A stretch of DNA of 64,000 nucleotides, taken from contig JASKMD010000029.1 of assembly GCA_030144725.1 (NCBI GenBank), positions 124,001 to 188,000 on the forward strand. The letters run 5' to 3'. Shown here in pieces: positions 1 to 7,953 of this stretch (its first letter is position 1; each line of letters opens with the position of its first letter). Below the pieces are notes generated by a model that did not search any database, had not been told where the DNA came from, and saw nothing but the letters and a program-made list of their open reading frames with translations. Source of the stretch: Haematococcus lacustris. Lineage: Eukaryota > Chlorophyta > Chlorophyceae > Chlamydomonadales > Haematococcaceae. The position numbers and the translations under genes were made by a program.

Positions 1-78
1 TTGGCCTCTAGGGAGGTGTCGGCTAATCTGGCTACTGCCAGGTGCTGGAGGTGGGGCTGAAATGGTGCTAGCCACCGC

Positions 79-216
79 TCAAGTGGGCCCAAGGCAGTGC
101 TGTAGCTGGTTGTTGAGCGTCAGAGAATTGGGCTTGGCAATCCAATTGCGAAACTCCTTCAGCTGCCTCAGCATCAGAGGGTCTTTGTTGTGGGGCTTGG
201 GGTGGCCCAGCTGGTG
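79..216 (-). CDS. possible C-terminal exon of an unrecognised protein
   Basis: On the minus strand an acceptor-like CCCTGCAG is followed by 45 codons in an open frame ending in TGA at 79-81. The peptide contains DPLMLRQLKEFRNWIAKPNS and reads like a real protein end, but I do not recognise the family. The segment is part of a roughly 257-bp tandem duplication whose second unit has decayed. It may be the last exon of a gene, or a fragment of a mobile-element ORF. Confidence 0.3.
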   Translation of the reverse strand, partial: HQLGHPKPHNKDPLMLRQLKEFRNWIAKPNSLTLNNQLQHCLGPT

Positions 217-600
217 CTGCAGGGTGGGAGGCAGCAATGCTTGCATTGGGTGACCCAAGGGTGGGCTGGCTCTGACTCCATTGACGGCTCAGATTCTAAA
301 TCTTACCCTGGCTGTGAGCCTGAGTCTGGCTGAGTCAGGCTCCAGCCCTGAGTCAGGCTCCAGCTGGTTGATGACTGTCACGAACTTGGGCTGTTCACTT
401 CAATTGCAAAACTCCTTCACCCTGCCTCAGCATCAGAGGGCCTTTGCTGTCAAGGGGCAGGGGTGGCCCAGCTGGTGCTGCGGGTAAGAGGGCAGCAATG
501 CTTGCACTGGGTGGCTGTCAGGCTGGTTCTGGCTCCATTGACGGCTCAGAGTTTAAATCTTACCCTGGCCGTGAGCCTGAGTCAGAGTCAGGGTAAGCTT
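95..600. repeat. diverged tandem duplication, unit about 257 bp
   Basis: Two units can be aligned by eye. Shared landmarks are AACTCCTTCA, CCTCAGCATCAGAGGG, GGTGGCCCAGCTGGTGCTGC, GGCAGCAATGCTTGCA, CTCCATTGACGGCTCAGA and AAATCTTACCCTGGC, occurring first near 150-310 and again near 407-570. The units differ by substitutions and small indels, so the duplication is not recent. It ends just left of the first Fanzor-family insertion. Confidence 0.7.
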
Positions 601-613
601 TAAAATCTTCACA

Positions 614-951
614 GAGTCACAGTCAGCACAGTGGTTCCCCTACTATTACTACAGGGCAGGGGCTGTGTTATCTGTAATCCGGTTTGTTTGCATGCAGCAA
701 GCATCCGGTACCACTACCTGATTCACTACCCCAACCCGCTTGCGAAGGCCAGGCAATCTATGATGGCATGAAACACATGCTCTGATGTAAGCACACATAT
801 GCGGTGCACACGTGCTACTGTGCTACTGGCTGCTGGGCTTGGGCCTTGGGGGCTCGCTCTCGCAGCTTCTTGAAGCCCAGTGCTGGGTACTCCTTGCCCT
901 GGGCAGGAAGTCTTCCTCGGTGTTGCCACCTGCAGTGAGTCACAGTCAGCA
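614..951 (-). mobile_element. Fanzor-family copy 1, 5'-truncated, with 15-bp target duplications
   Basis: The element proper is 629-936. It holds only the 186-bp 3' block (629-814) and about the last 40 codons of the Fanzor reading frame (stop at 815-817), which match copy 2 almost exactly up to about 934. It is bracketed by perfect copies of GAGTCACAGTCAGCA at 614-628 and 937-951. The 3' terminus (CAGTGGTTCCCC on the plus strand) is the same as in copies 2 and 3, while the coding side is cut off. Shared 3' end, variable 5' end and long target duplications are typical of target-primed insertion; that mechanism is inferred. Confidence 0.8.
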
Positions 952-1518
952 GTGTCCCAGGCCATGCTGGCTGGTTGGGCAGGGGCACGTGGGGGTAGAG
1001 GGGTGGAGGGGCTGCATCAAGGGGCTGCTCTGCTGGAGATGAGGGGCGCTGGTGTAACCCTGGGTGGGGTGGCCAACAAGGCAGCTGAAGAAGATGCGTA
1101 GAACAAACAATGAAGGAATGAAGCGAGAAGCTATGAGCCACAGCACAGCGCCCCCAGGGGCGTGGACCACTTGCAGCACAGCATGATGGGCACAGACGGA
1201 GCCTGAATGAGGAAATACAAGGCTAAGACACGAGGCTGGGATAGAAAACATGTACAATGATTGAGGGATAGGCCCCTACCTGACGCTGCTCAGCTTTCCT
1301 CTGCTCCCTCCGCTGGTGGCGATGCTTGCCTGACGAGCGATGAGAAAGTCCCTGCGCCGCTGACAATGTAGAACATATGCTTGAGTGTTGTGCCCCTGTC
1401 TATGGATGCATTTCATGGCTAGGTCCACTGTCAGCTAACCACCAGTGTGTCCCACCAGCGCAGTTGCTGCTGACAGCGCGGAACACATGCTTGAGTGCCA
1501 TGCCCCCTGCTGCTGCAG

Positions 1519-1728
1519 CTGGATACGCTGGCTGTCAGCTTGCTGCGCATCCAGGCGGCGAGCCCCTGGCAAGTCACCAACCCATACCAGGGCAGCCGGC
1601 GCACGCTGCTCACGCGGTGGCACAAGGTGTACATCAGCAGCAACCACTCTTGGACCAGCCCCATGTTGGCGCATGCAAAGGATGACATTGCTGACTACCT
1701 GCACCGCAATTTCTTGCCCATCCGATAA
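1519..1728 (+). CDS. C-terminal exon of an unrecognised protein
   Basis: After an acceptor TGCTGCTGCAG an open frame of 69 codons runs to TAA at 1726-1728. The peptide (LDTLAVSLLRIQAAS near its start, AKDDIADYLHRNFLPIR at its end) has a normal amino-acid mix, unlike the low-complexity shadow frames around it, and looks like a true protein C-terminus. I do not recognise the family. Upstream exons are not obvious; 1260-1500 has several CAG acceptors but no convincing coding. The following 200 bp could be 3' UTR. Confidence 0.4.
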   Translation: MDTLAVSLLRIQAASPWQVTNPYQGSRRTLLTRWHKVYISSNHSWTSPMLAHAKDDIADYLHRNFLPIR

Positions 1729-2702
1729 GGCTCATCAGCCGGCTAGCAGGCTCGGTGAAACACCTGCATCATTGTCATTTCGTGGCATGGTGGGTTTCCT
1801 TCCAAACGTTTGGTTATGGGGCATCACGACCTGGCTGGCGTTGCTGCGGCACGGGCAGACAGGCAAGGTCACCAAGCAGGGGAAGGCTGGCGAGTCAGGT
1901 GACAGCTGGCTTGTGACCTAGGGCGCAATACATCCCACAAGGTGTGGGATGTTTCAGCCTGGAAAGCCACTACGCCCGTGATAGTGTCCCTGAGGCTGCG
2001 GGTTGCTTCAGCGTATATACTACCATGTTAATCAAATGTTGTGCTTTAATTGTACTGGTTGGCATGGTGATGATGATGTGGCTTACACCGCTTAAGCCGT
2101 CAGCCGTTAGGCTGCTAGGCCGCCCTCCCCCTCTAGGGGTTCGGGACTTTCTGTAACGCACTTCAAAGCAAGGTGCACATACACCGCTTAAGCCGTCAGC
2201 CGTTAGGCCGCCCTGGACATGAAGAAAGTGGATACAGAATGTACATGGCAGCTGCTCCTGTCACCTTCAGTGGCTCGTGTAAGGCTCGTTGCTTCTTGCT
2301 CAAATGCAGAGTATTGCCCATGAGCAGTCCATGCGAAGGAATAACAGATGGGTAGACGATGATGCAAGGCCAGGATCTTGTAAACGGTTGCCTTATGTTG
2401 TGAGGATGTTCCAGAACGATGATCGTGCCGTGCGTGCCGACAATAGTCGCTAGAAGGGGAGGGCAACCAAGCAGCTAAGGGGTCGACGGCTTGGGCGGTC
2501 CATGACCACACTACTGTTTTCACGCCAGTGCCAGCATTCGCATCATGCTATGCCACATTCAGATAAGGGGCAAGTAGCTGTACGGACTGCGGCATGTGGA
2601 CAGAATCTTACGCAAGATAGCAATGATGTAACACAAAGGAATCCGACACCCCCAGGTCACCAGGTACTGTTGCATGTGGCCCCACTGTAGTTGACATGCT
2701 GG
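1729..2702. other. non-coding stretch, no gene recognised
   Basis: Apart from the tRNA-like repeat at 2079-2215 I see no supported gene. Open frames here are short and have no recognisable motif. Confidence 0.5.
2079..2215 (+). repeat. tRNA-related SINE-like repeat, one copy plus a partial second
   Basis: The block starts TGGCTTACACCGCTTAAGCC, which resembles a tRNA A box. About 55 bp later it has CTAGGGGTTCGGGAC, which resembles a T-arm B box. It is followed by a body ending near TTCAAAGCAAGGTG. The same unit is found inverted at 57838-57963, where the B-box-like sequence reads GGTTCGAAAC, closer to consensus. A shortened second head, CACCGCTTAAGCCGTCAGCC, begins near 2179. Polymerase III origin is inferred from the boxes only. 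Confidence 0.5.
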
Positions 2703-2746
2703 CACCTGATGAAGCCCTTCAGATAGCACTTGACGACCTGAATCCT
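2703..2746 (-). pseudogene. 44-bp remnant of a Fanzor 5' coding region
   Basis: This matches the exon 1/intron 1 junction of copy 2 (5906-5949) with about one mismatch, and lies just outside the 3' end of copy 2. An older Fanzor insertion therefore occupied this spot before copy 2 arrived, or copy 2 integrated beside it. Confidence 0.65.
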
Positions 2747-2762
2747 TTGCCTTGACTCAGCA

Positions 2763-2948
2763 CAGTTGTTCCCCTACAATTACTACAGGGCAGGGGCTGT
2801 GTTATCTGTAATCCGAAATGTTTGCATGCAGCAAGCATCCGGTACCACTACCTGATTCACTACCCCAACCCGCTTGCGAAGGCCGGGCAATCTATGATGG
2901 CATGAAACACATGCTCTGATGTAGGCACACATATGCGGTGCACACGTG
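2763..2948 (-). ncRNA. candidate omega-RNA / 3' terminal block of the Fanzor element
   Basis: This 186-bp segment lies directly 3' of the Fanzor stop codon and reaches the element end. The equivalents at 629-814 and 7969-8154 have exactly the same length with no indels; I count about two to five substitutions between pairs. Its conservation is striking because coding regions of the same copies are deleted or truncated. In known TnpB and Fanzor systems the guide-scaffold RNA overlaps the 3' end of the gene and the element end, so this is the natural place to look. It could instead be only a 3' UTR or the cis-acting end needed for mobilisation. No RNA evidence is available here. Confidence 0.35.
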
Positions 2949-5900
2949 CTACTGTGCTACTGGCTGCTGGGCTTGGGCCTTGGGGGCTCGCTCTCGCAGC
3001 TTCTTGAAGCCCAGTGCTGGGTACTCCTTGCCCTGGGCAGGAAGTCTTCCTCGGTGTTGCCACCTGCACAGCTCCAGTGGGCGCCACTTGGCCTCCCCTG
3101 CCCGCTGGAGGTTGAGGGCTGCGTTGCAGTCCCTGTCCACCCATTTGCCAAGCTCCCCAGGGGTGGCCTGGGCCAGGTAAGGGCACCACATGAGCCCCCG
3201 CACTGGCGCCTCAAACCGCTTGCTCCAGGCTGACCGCAACAAGCGGTCCTGCACCTGATCTGGCTTGGGCTTCCAGCCTTCAAGCCTGGTGGGCTTGCTG
3301 CTGTCCAGCTCCTCCTCACAGGGCTGGGGGCTGTTCAGGATTGAGCTGACCCTGCTGGTGCGGAACTCATCCACTGTCACCACCTTGCCTGGCACCCTGT
3401 CTGTTGGCCTGCCGCTGTTGGCCCTCTCCACCACCTTGCGGCAGGCCTGCAGCACGGCCTTGGCCCCCCACCCACCCCGGGTGCCAATGCCTGCGTTGCC
3501 AAAGAACACCACCAGCTGCTTGCGGGTGCCCCACTCCTGCTGGGACATGCTGGCTGCCTCCTCCTCCAGCTGCATGGCACACAAGGCACACACACAGCGC
3601 ATGACATCCAGGAAAGGACTGGGGACATGGCACCTAGCAGGTCACATGTGTGGTGGTCATGCCATGCCCCTGGCCCCACCCCTCCCCCCCTACCCTTGGC
3701 ACTCACACCTTCATGAAGTAGCGCTCCAGGACCGTCTCCTGCGCACCATGCAGCCTCATCCTTTGCTTTGCCCACTTGGGATGCAGGTACTCCCCCCACA
3801 CTGCATCCCAAGTGGCCAGGGTGACGGCCACATGCCTCTGGATGGCCACCAGGGAGGTGCCTGCTGGGGTGGCTGCTGCCAGGTGCTGCAGCTCAAGCTT
3901 GATGTTCTCATTCCACCGCTGAGTGTTGCGGCGAGCCTGGATCAGGCCGCTGTCATGCTGCACCTGGCTCCTGGTCAGCTTGCTCCTGTAGAAGCCTTGC
4001 AAGAGGCCATCTGCATCCCACATCCCTGAAGCTGCGCTGACTGCCTGGATGGCCCCAGGGTCCAGCCCCATGCCCATTTGAGTGGCTGGGTCAAACAGGA
4101 ACGCCCGCTCGTCAGCCAGGCCGCTGCCTATGTCAGAGGGAGTGCGCTTGTTGCTGCTGCTGCTGCCAGAAGGGTCTTCAACTGCTTGGCTGCTGTCAGA
4201 AGGGTCTTCAGCTGCTGGGCTGCTGGGCTGCTGCCAGAGGGGGTCTGCTGCTGGGCCGGCTGCTGGGCTGCTGCCAGAGGGGCCTGGGGGGTCAGCTGCT
4301 GGGCTGCTGCAAGGGTGGTCTGCTGCTGGGTCAGCTGCTGGGCTGCTGCCAGGGTGGTCTGCTGCTGTGCCGGCTGCTGGGCTGCTGCCAGAGGGGCCTG
4401 GGGGGTCAGCTGCTGGGCTGCTGCCTGAGGGGCCTGGGGGGGTGTAGTCCAGTGGGCGTGTGTATTGGACACACACACTGACCCCATCAGTCAGGATTCG
4501 CCTATCAAACACAAACCCCCGGTTGGCGAGCTTGCCTACTTTGAACACTCTGTCCCAGTGACTATAGGCAGCATGCTCAGCCTCAAAGGCTGCAGCTGTG
4601 GCTGTGGTCAGGCCTAGCTGGCTGCACACCCCATGCAAGACCCTGGTACCTATCTCGATGAAGTGAGTACCTGACCCTGCCATGGGGGTGAGGATGAAGG
4701 GTTGAGGGCATTGTGGAACCCGTGGACCCTTGCCCCGGCCATTGCCCTTGCCCTTGCCCTTGCCCTTGCCCTTGCCCCTGCCCTTGCCCTTGCCTTCGCC
4801 TTTGGGTGGGGGTGCTGGGGGGTTGGGGTCCTGCCACTCCTCAAGGCACCGGTTGACATAGAAGGCGTACAAGATCCGCCGGTGCAGCGGCAGCTTGGTG
4901 ATTGATGGCGGCGCATCAGGGTCCTCTGGCTCCTCTGAGTCTGCTGGGGCAGCTGCCTCCTCCACATCCTCCAGCACACCGGTCAGCACATGCCGGTGGT
5001 AGGCCATGCACTCTTGCCACTCGGGGCTCTCCAGCGGGGTGCCACGCAACTCGGAGCTGCTGTAGTTGAGGCCGTACTGGCACACCACACGCACAAACAG
5101 CTTGGCCACCTCGAGGGTGATGCCGTACTTGGAGCGGGCTGCCTTGGCCCATAGCTTGACATAACGCTCTGCATAGCAACGCGTGAGCACAACATGCATC
5201 ATGTATCGTGCAATATACATCATGAGCCCATACATGAGGAATAACAAGCAACACTTTGAGCATACTTGAGCATACTTGAGCATACTGGCAACATATATCT
5301 GGCGCATAATCTGCTTCCAGCCTGACAGCTCGCTGGGTTTGGCGAACTCCTCAGTCCATTCCTTAACGTTTTGGGCTGCCAGTGGGTCCAGGATGTTGAG
5401 GGGTTGGGGAGGGACTGGCGCAGGGGGGAGGGGGCGCCTGCTGGCCAGCCTGCTGCTGCTGCGCTCCTGCAGCTTGGGCTGCCAGGCAGGCTGGGCTGGG
5501 CTTGCTGCTGGGCCTGCTGCAAGGCTGCCAGGGAGAGGGCCCAGGGGGGCTGCACCCTGGGCTGGAGGTGGCTGCACTGAGGGAGGGGGGGGGGCAGGAT
5601 GGAAGCCGGGGGTAGGAGGCCCCACCAGGCATTTGGCCAGCAGCACCAGGGCCGCTAGGGACGTGAGTTTGCGCTGCTTGTGGTGAATGCCCATCCTCAG
5701 CCTGAGGTGGGCCACAATCTTGTTTTTCACTTGATTACGGCCCCTGCAAAGCAACACACGCACGCTATCATTCGCTATTATGTCATTCGCATTGCTATCC
5801 CGGGACCCAGTGTTAAGTGTTAGGTGTCCCGGGACCCAGTTCAGATGCGGTGCGGAGGAGGACCCAGATGCGGCGGAGGGGAACCCGGATGCGGATGAAG

Positions 5901-6111
5901 CTACCCACCTGATGAAGCCCTTCAGATAGCACTTGACGAACTGAATCCTCGACTTGGCCGCCTCCTTCAGTCTCTCCTTAAGCGCCCTCCCTTGTGGCGA
6001 TACGGGGCCTACCCAGCCGAGGTCGTCAGGCTTGCCCTTGGGCTTTGGCTTAGGCTGCTTGGGATTGGGCTGTTTGGGCTCTTTCGCGCCCTTGCGCTTC
6101 TTGCCCTTCAT
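2949..6111 (-). pseudogene. Fanzor (eukaryotic TnpB-like RNA-guided endonuclease), copy 2, internally deleted
   Basis: I chose the ATG at 6111 (MKGKKRKGAKEPKQ, a lysine-rich start). Exon 1 ends at 5909 (donor GTGGGT) and the next exon starts at 5743. A long exon runs from about 5168 to 3709, and the last exon from 3569 to TAG at 2949-2951. Visible RuvC landmarks: FVFDRRILTDGVSVCVQYTR leading into the nuclease; LDPG with the RuvC-I Asp at 4060-4062; QLVVFFGNAGIG; VDEFRTSR with Glu at 3366-3368; and WVDRDCNAALNLQ with the DRD motif near 3129-3137. The VDE glutamate fits the rearranged active site described for Fanzors, where RuvC-II lacks its usual Glu. The usual CxxC pairs of the zinc ribbon are not seen. 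Compared with copy 3, about 185 bp (an exon plus its donor) is missing near 5295, so the copy is probably not functional. A long Gly/Ser/Pro/Ala linker (about 4180-4440) precedes RuvC-I. Confidence 0.8.
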
Positions 6112-6228
6112 CGCGCTCTGTAGTGTCTCACCTTGTACTGGCTGTATCAACTCGCAGGACTCTCACTCTCGAGACTACATTGGCAACAGTTACATTGCTA
6201 CGGACCCCATAGCACGCCTTGACTCAGC

Positions 6229-7076
6229 GGCTGCTATGGGATGGCAATACAACACATCTCATCCGTCACCTACTCACACACTACCTTCACCCGCATGGCT
6301 GTGTGCCCAGTGTGCGGCAGCAAGTGACGCCAGACCTGCATGCATGGCCAACACCCCTGCTACGCGCTGCCCTGCCATGGCACAGCGTCAAACTGCTGCG
6401 CTGCAGGCTAGGCAACAGTGGCACACCCTATGAGTGAGCCCTGGCACTGAGTGTGGCAGATCACCCCACCAGCTCAGAGCATAGCCGGGACTACGCTGGT
6501 CCTCTCATGCCACGCTTGTCCCACATGTCAGACCCACCACAAGTCTGCATGGAGCACCTCCCACACACATGGCAAGGGCGCCCTCCACCTACACCTACCC
6601 AGCTCTTATGACAGGGCTGTAGCTTAGAGCTGGCATGGCTAGCAAATCAAAGTGTAGATCCCTTGCGGTACACTGGACTGCCACTGACCCAGGTTTTTGG
6701 CCTGACACCGGGACAAATACCGGCCTGCGCCAGGACTGCTCTGCCCCCCTTCCACACTGCATGGCAGACACAGTGCTGGGGCCGCATAGGCTGCTTGGCT
6801 GGGGGTTGAATCTTCAAACCTTCCGCATGCCCTGTCCTGTCCCATCGCAGTTGGGCCTCTTCACACTGCAGCTGGCTGACACACACAGTGTGGATGGCTG
6901 CTGAGTGGCTAGTCGCCAGGCCTTGCTTGTGATAACCCAGGAGCAGACAACCATCACCAGGTATGGCAGTTCCAGCCAGACATTCACTCAGCTGCCTGCC
7001 TGTGTGAGCTCAAGCCTATTGAGTTTAGCCAATGTAAGATGTCAGGGACGAGCCTGCTGTGGGCATAGCAAGTCCC
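6229..7076. other. intergenic stretch, no gene recognised
   Basis: This contains short open frames without recognisable motifs and no obvious repeats. It separates Fanzor copy 2 from the 3' end of the dynein light chain gene. Confidence 0.5.
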
Positions 7077-7517
7077 TTATATTGCTAACCTGCAGGCCAC
7101 ACACTTGGGAGACATGTGAGACGCAACCTGCCATGTGTTCAAATTGCGGCTTCGACTGTGCCGCACTCACCAGTACACCGTGACCAGGATGATCATGGTG
7201 TTGTTCTCCCATTGCACGGTCAATTTCCCGTCTGTTTTTTCGTTCCACCGCGTGCAGCTCGATGCATGCAGGCCCGCGCCAGCCTTCTGGGTCAGGTTGC
7301 AGGTGACTACATACTTGAAGGGCTTGTTCAATGCCGCGAGCCTTTTCAAGCAGCCCTCCACGATGTTGTTGCTCCAGGTGTCTATCTTACTGTGCAGGAA
7401 CTGGTTATCGCCTACTGAAGCGGTGATGGCCTCACGGACCATGGTGTCCACCTCTGCATCATCCATTAAATCATCCTCTGTCAACCCTTCAAATGGCTCA
7501 TCGGTCTCGGTAGCCAT
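7077..7517 (-). CDS. dynein light chain, Tctex1 type (DYNLT), two coding exons
   Basis: Exon 1 is 7517-7171 with ATG at 7517 (MATETDEPFEG). The donor is CTG|GTGAGT at 7170 and the acceptor CTGCAG ends at 7090. The last coding exon is only 13 nt (7089-7077) and supplies the end W-LAI followed by TAA; the whole gives 119 residues, the usual family length. Hallmarks of the family are KPFKYVVTCNLTQKAGAGLH in the middle, a TDG-K-TVQWEN segment, and the hydrophobic C-terminal strand MIILVTVYWLAI. The product should be a dimeric light chain of cytoplasmic, axonemal or intraflagellar-transport dynein. The splice choice is supported because stopping at the in-frame TGA of unspliced sequence would remove the conserved terminal residues. 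The gene sits alone between two Fanzor insertions and appears intact. Confidence 0.9.
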
Positions 7518-7953
7518 GGCTACTGGTGGCAGCCTCCGGCACTTTGATCTGCAGCTTCCAAAACACCAAGCAAAGGAAATGCTGCGAGACAATGTCACTC
7601 ATGCAAAAGGAATGTTTAGCGCGGGCAATGCCCACGCCACTGCAAGCTGTTCGCGAGTGTGTGCATTCGCAGCGGTTTTTGCATATCTGCTGGCAAGGCG
7701 CGGCAAGCGCACAACGTCACAAATGGACACAGGGAAAGAGCCCGGGTGCCGGAGAGCTGTAGGTTTTCCAACACGAGCCGGTGGAGGCCTGGAGAGAGCG
7801 CATTACGTAGTTTAGGTTACTGGTCAGTAGATGGTGTCATGTGTCATGTCATGAAGTAACCTATGGCATGTAGGAGTTGTGCATACCGCCTTGCAGTACA
7901 AAACATGAAGATAAACACAAACAACGATCCCACCCACACACAACCTTGCGCTT
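7518..7953. other. upstream region of the dynein light chain gene
   Basis: No coding exon recognised. It presumably holds the 5' UTR and promoter of the minus-strand dynein light chain gene, but I see no motif I would name. Confidence 0.4.

Larger units (their letters stand above)
2749..6228 (-). mobile_element. Fanzor-family element, copy 2 (longest), with flanking direct repeats
   Basis: The element proper is about 2763-6215. It is flanked by GCCTTGACTCAGC at 2749-2761 and again at 6216-6228. The 3' end (2763, on the minus strand) begins with the 186-bp block shared with copies 1 and 3, followed by the Fanzor gene. Identity with copy 3 at the 5' side stops near 6198, so the 5' boundary is less certain than the 3' one. 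A 25-bp stretch across this 5' end (6193-6217) recurs at 10394-10418. I see no recombinase, HUH or reverse-transcriptase gene inside. Confidence 0.7.

Noticed and set aside
629..640. Reading the Fanzor element end CAGTGGTTCCCC as a hAT terminus
   Set aside because: It resembles hAT ends, but the other end has no matching inverted repeat and the flanking duplications are 13-15 bp rather than 8.
2763..6215. A partner transposase (serine or tyrosine recombinase, HUH) within the Fanzor element
   Set aside because: No frame other than the Fanzor gene shows such motifs.
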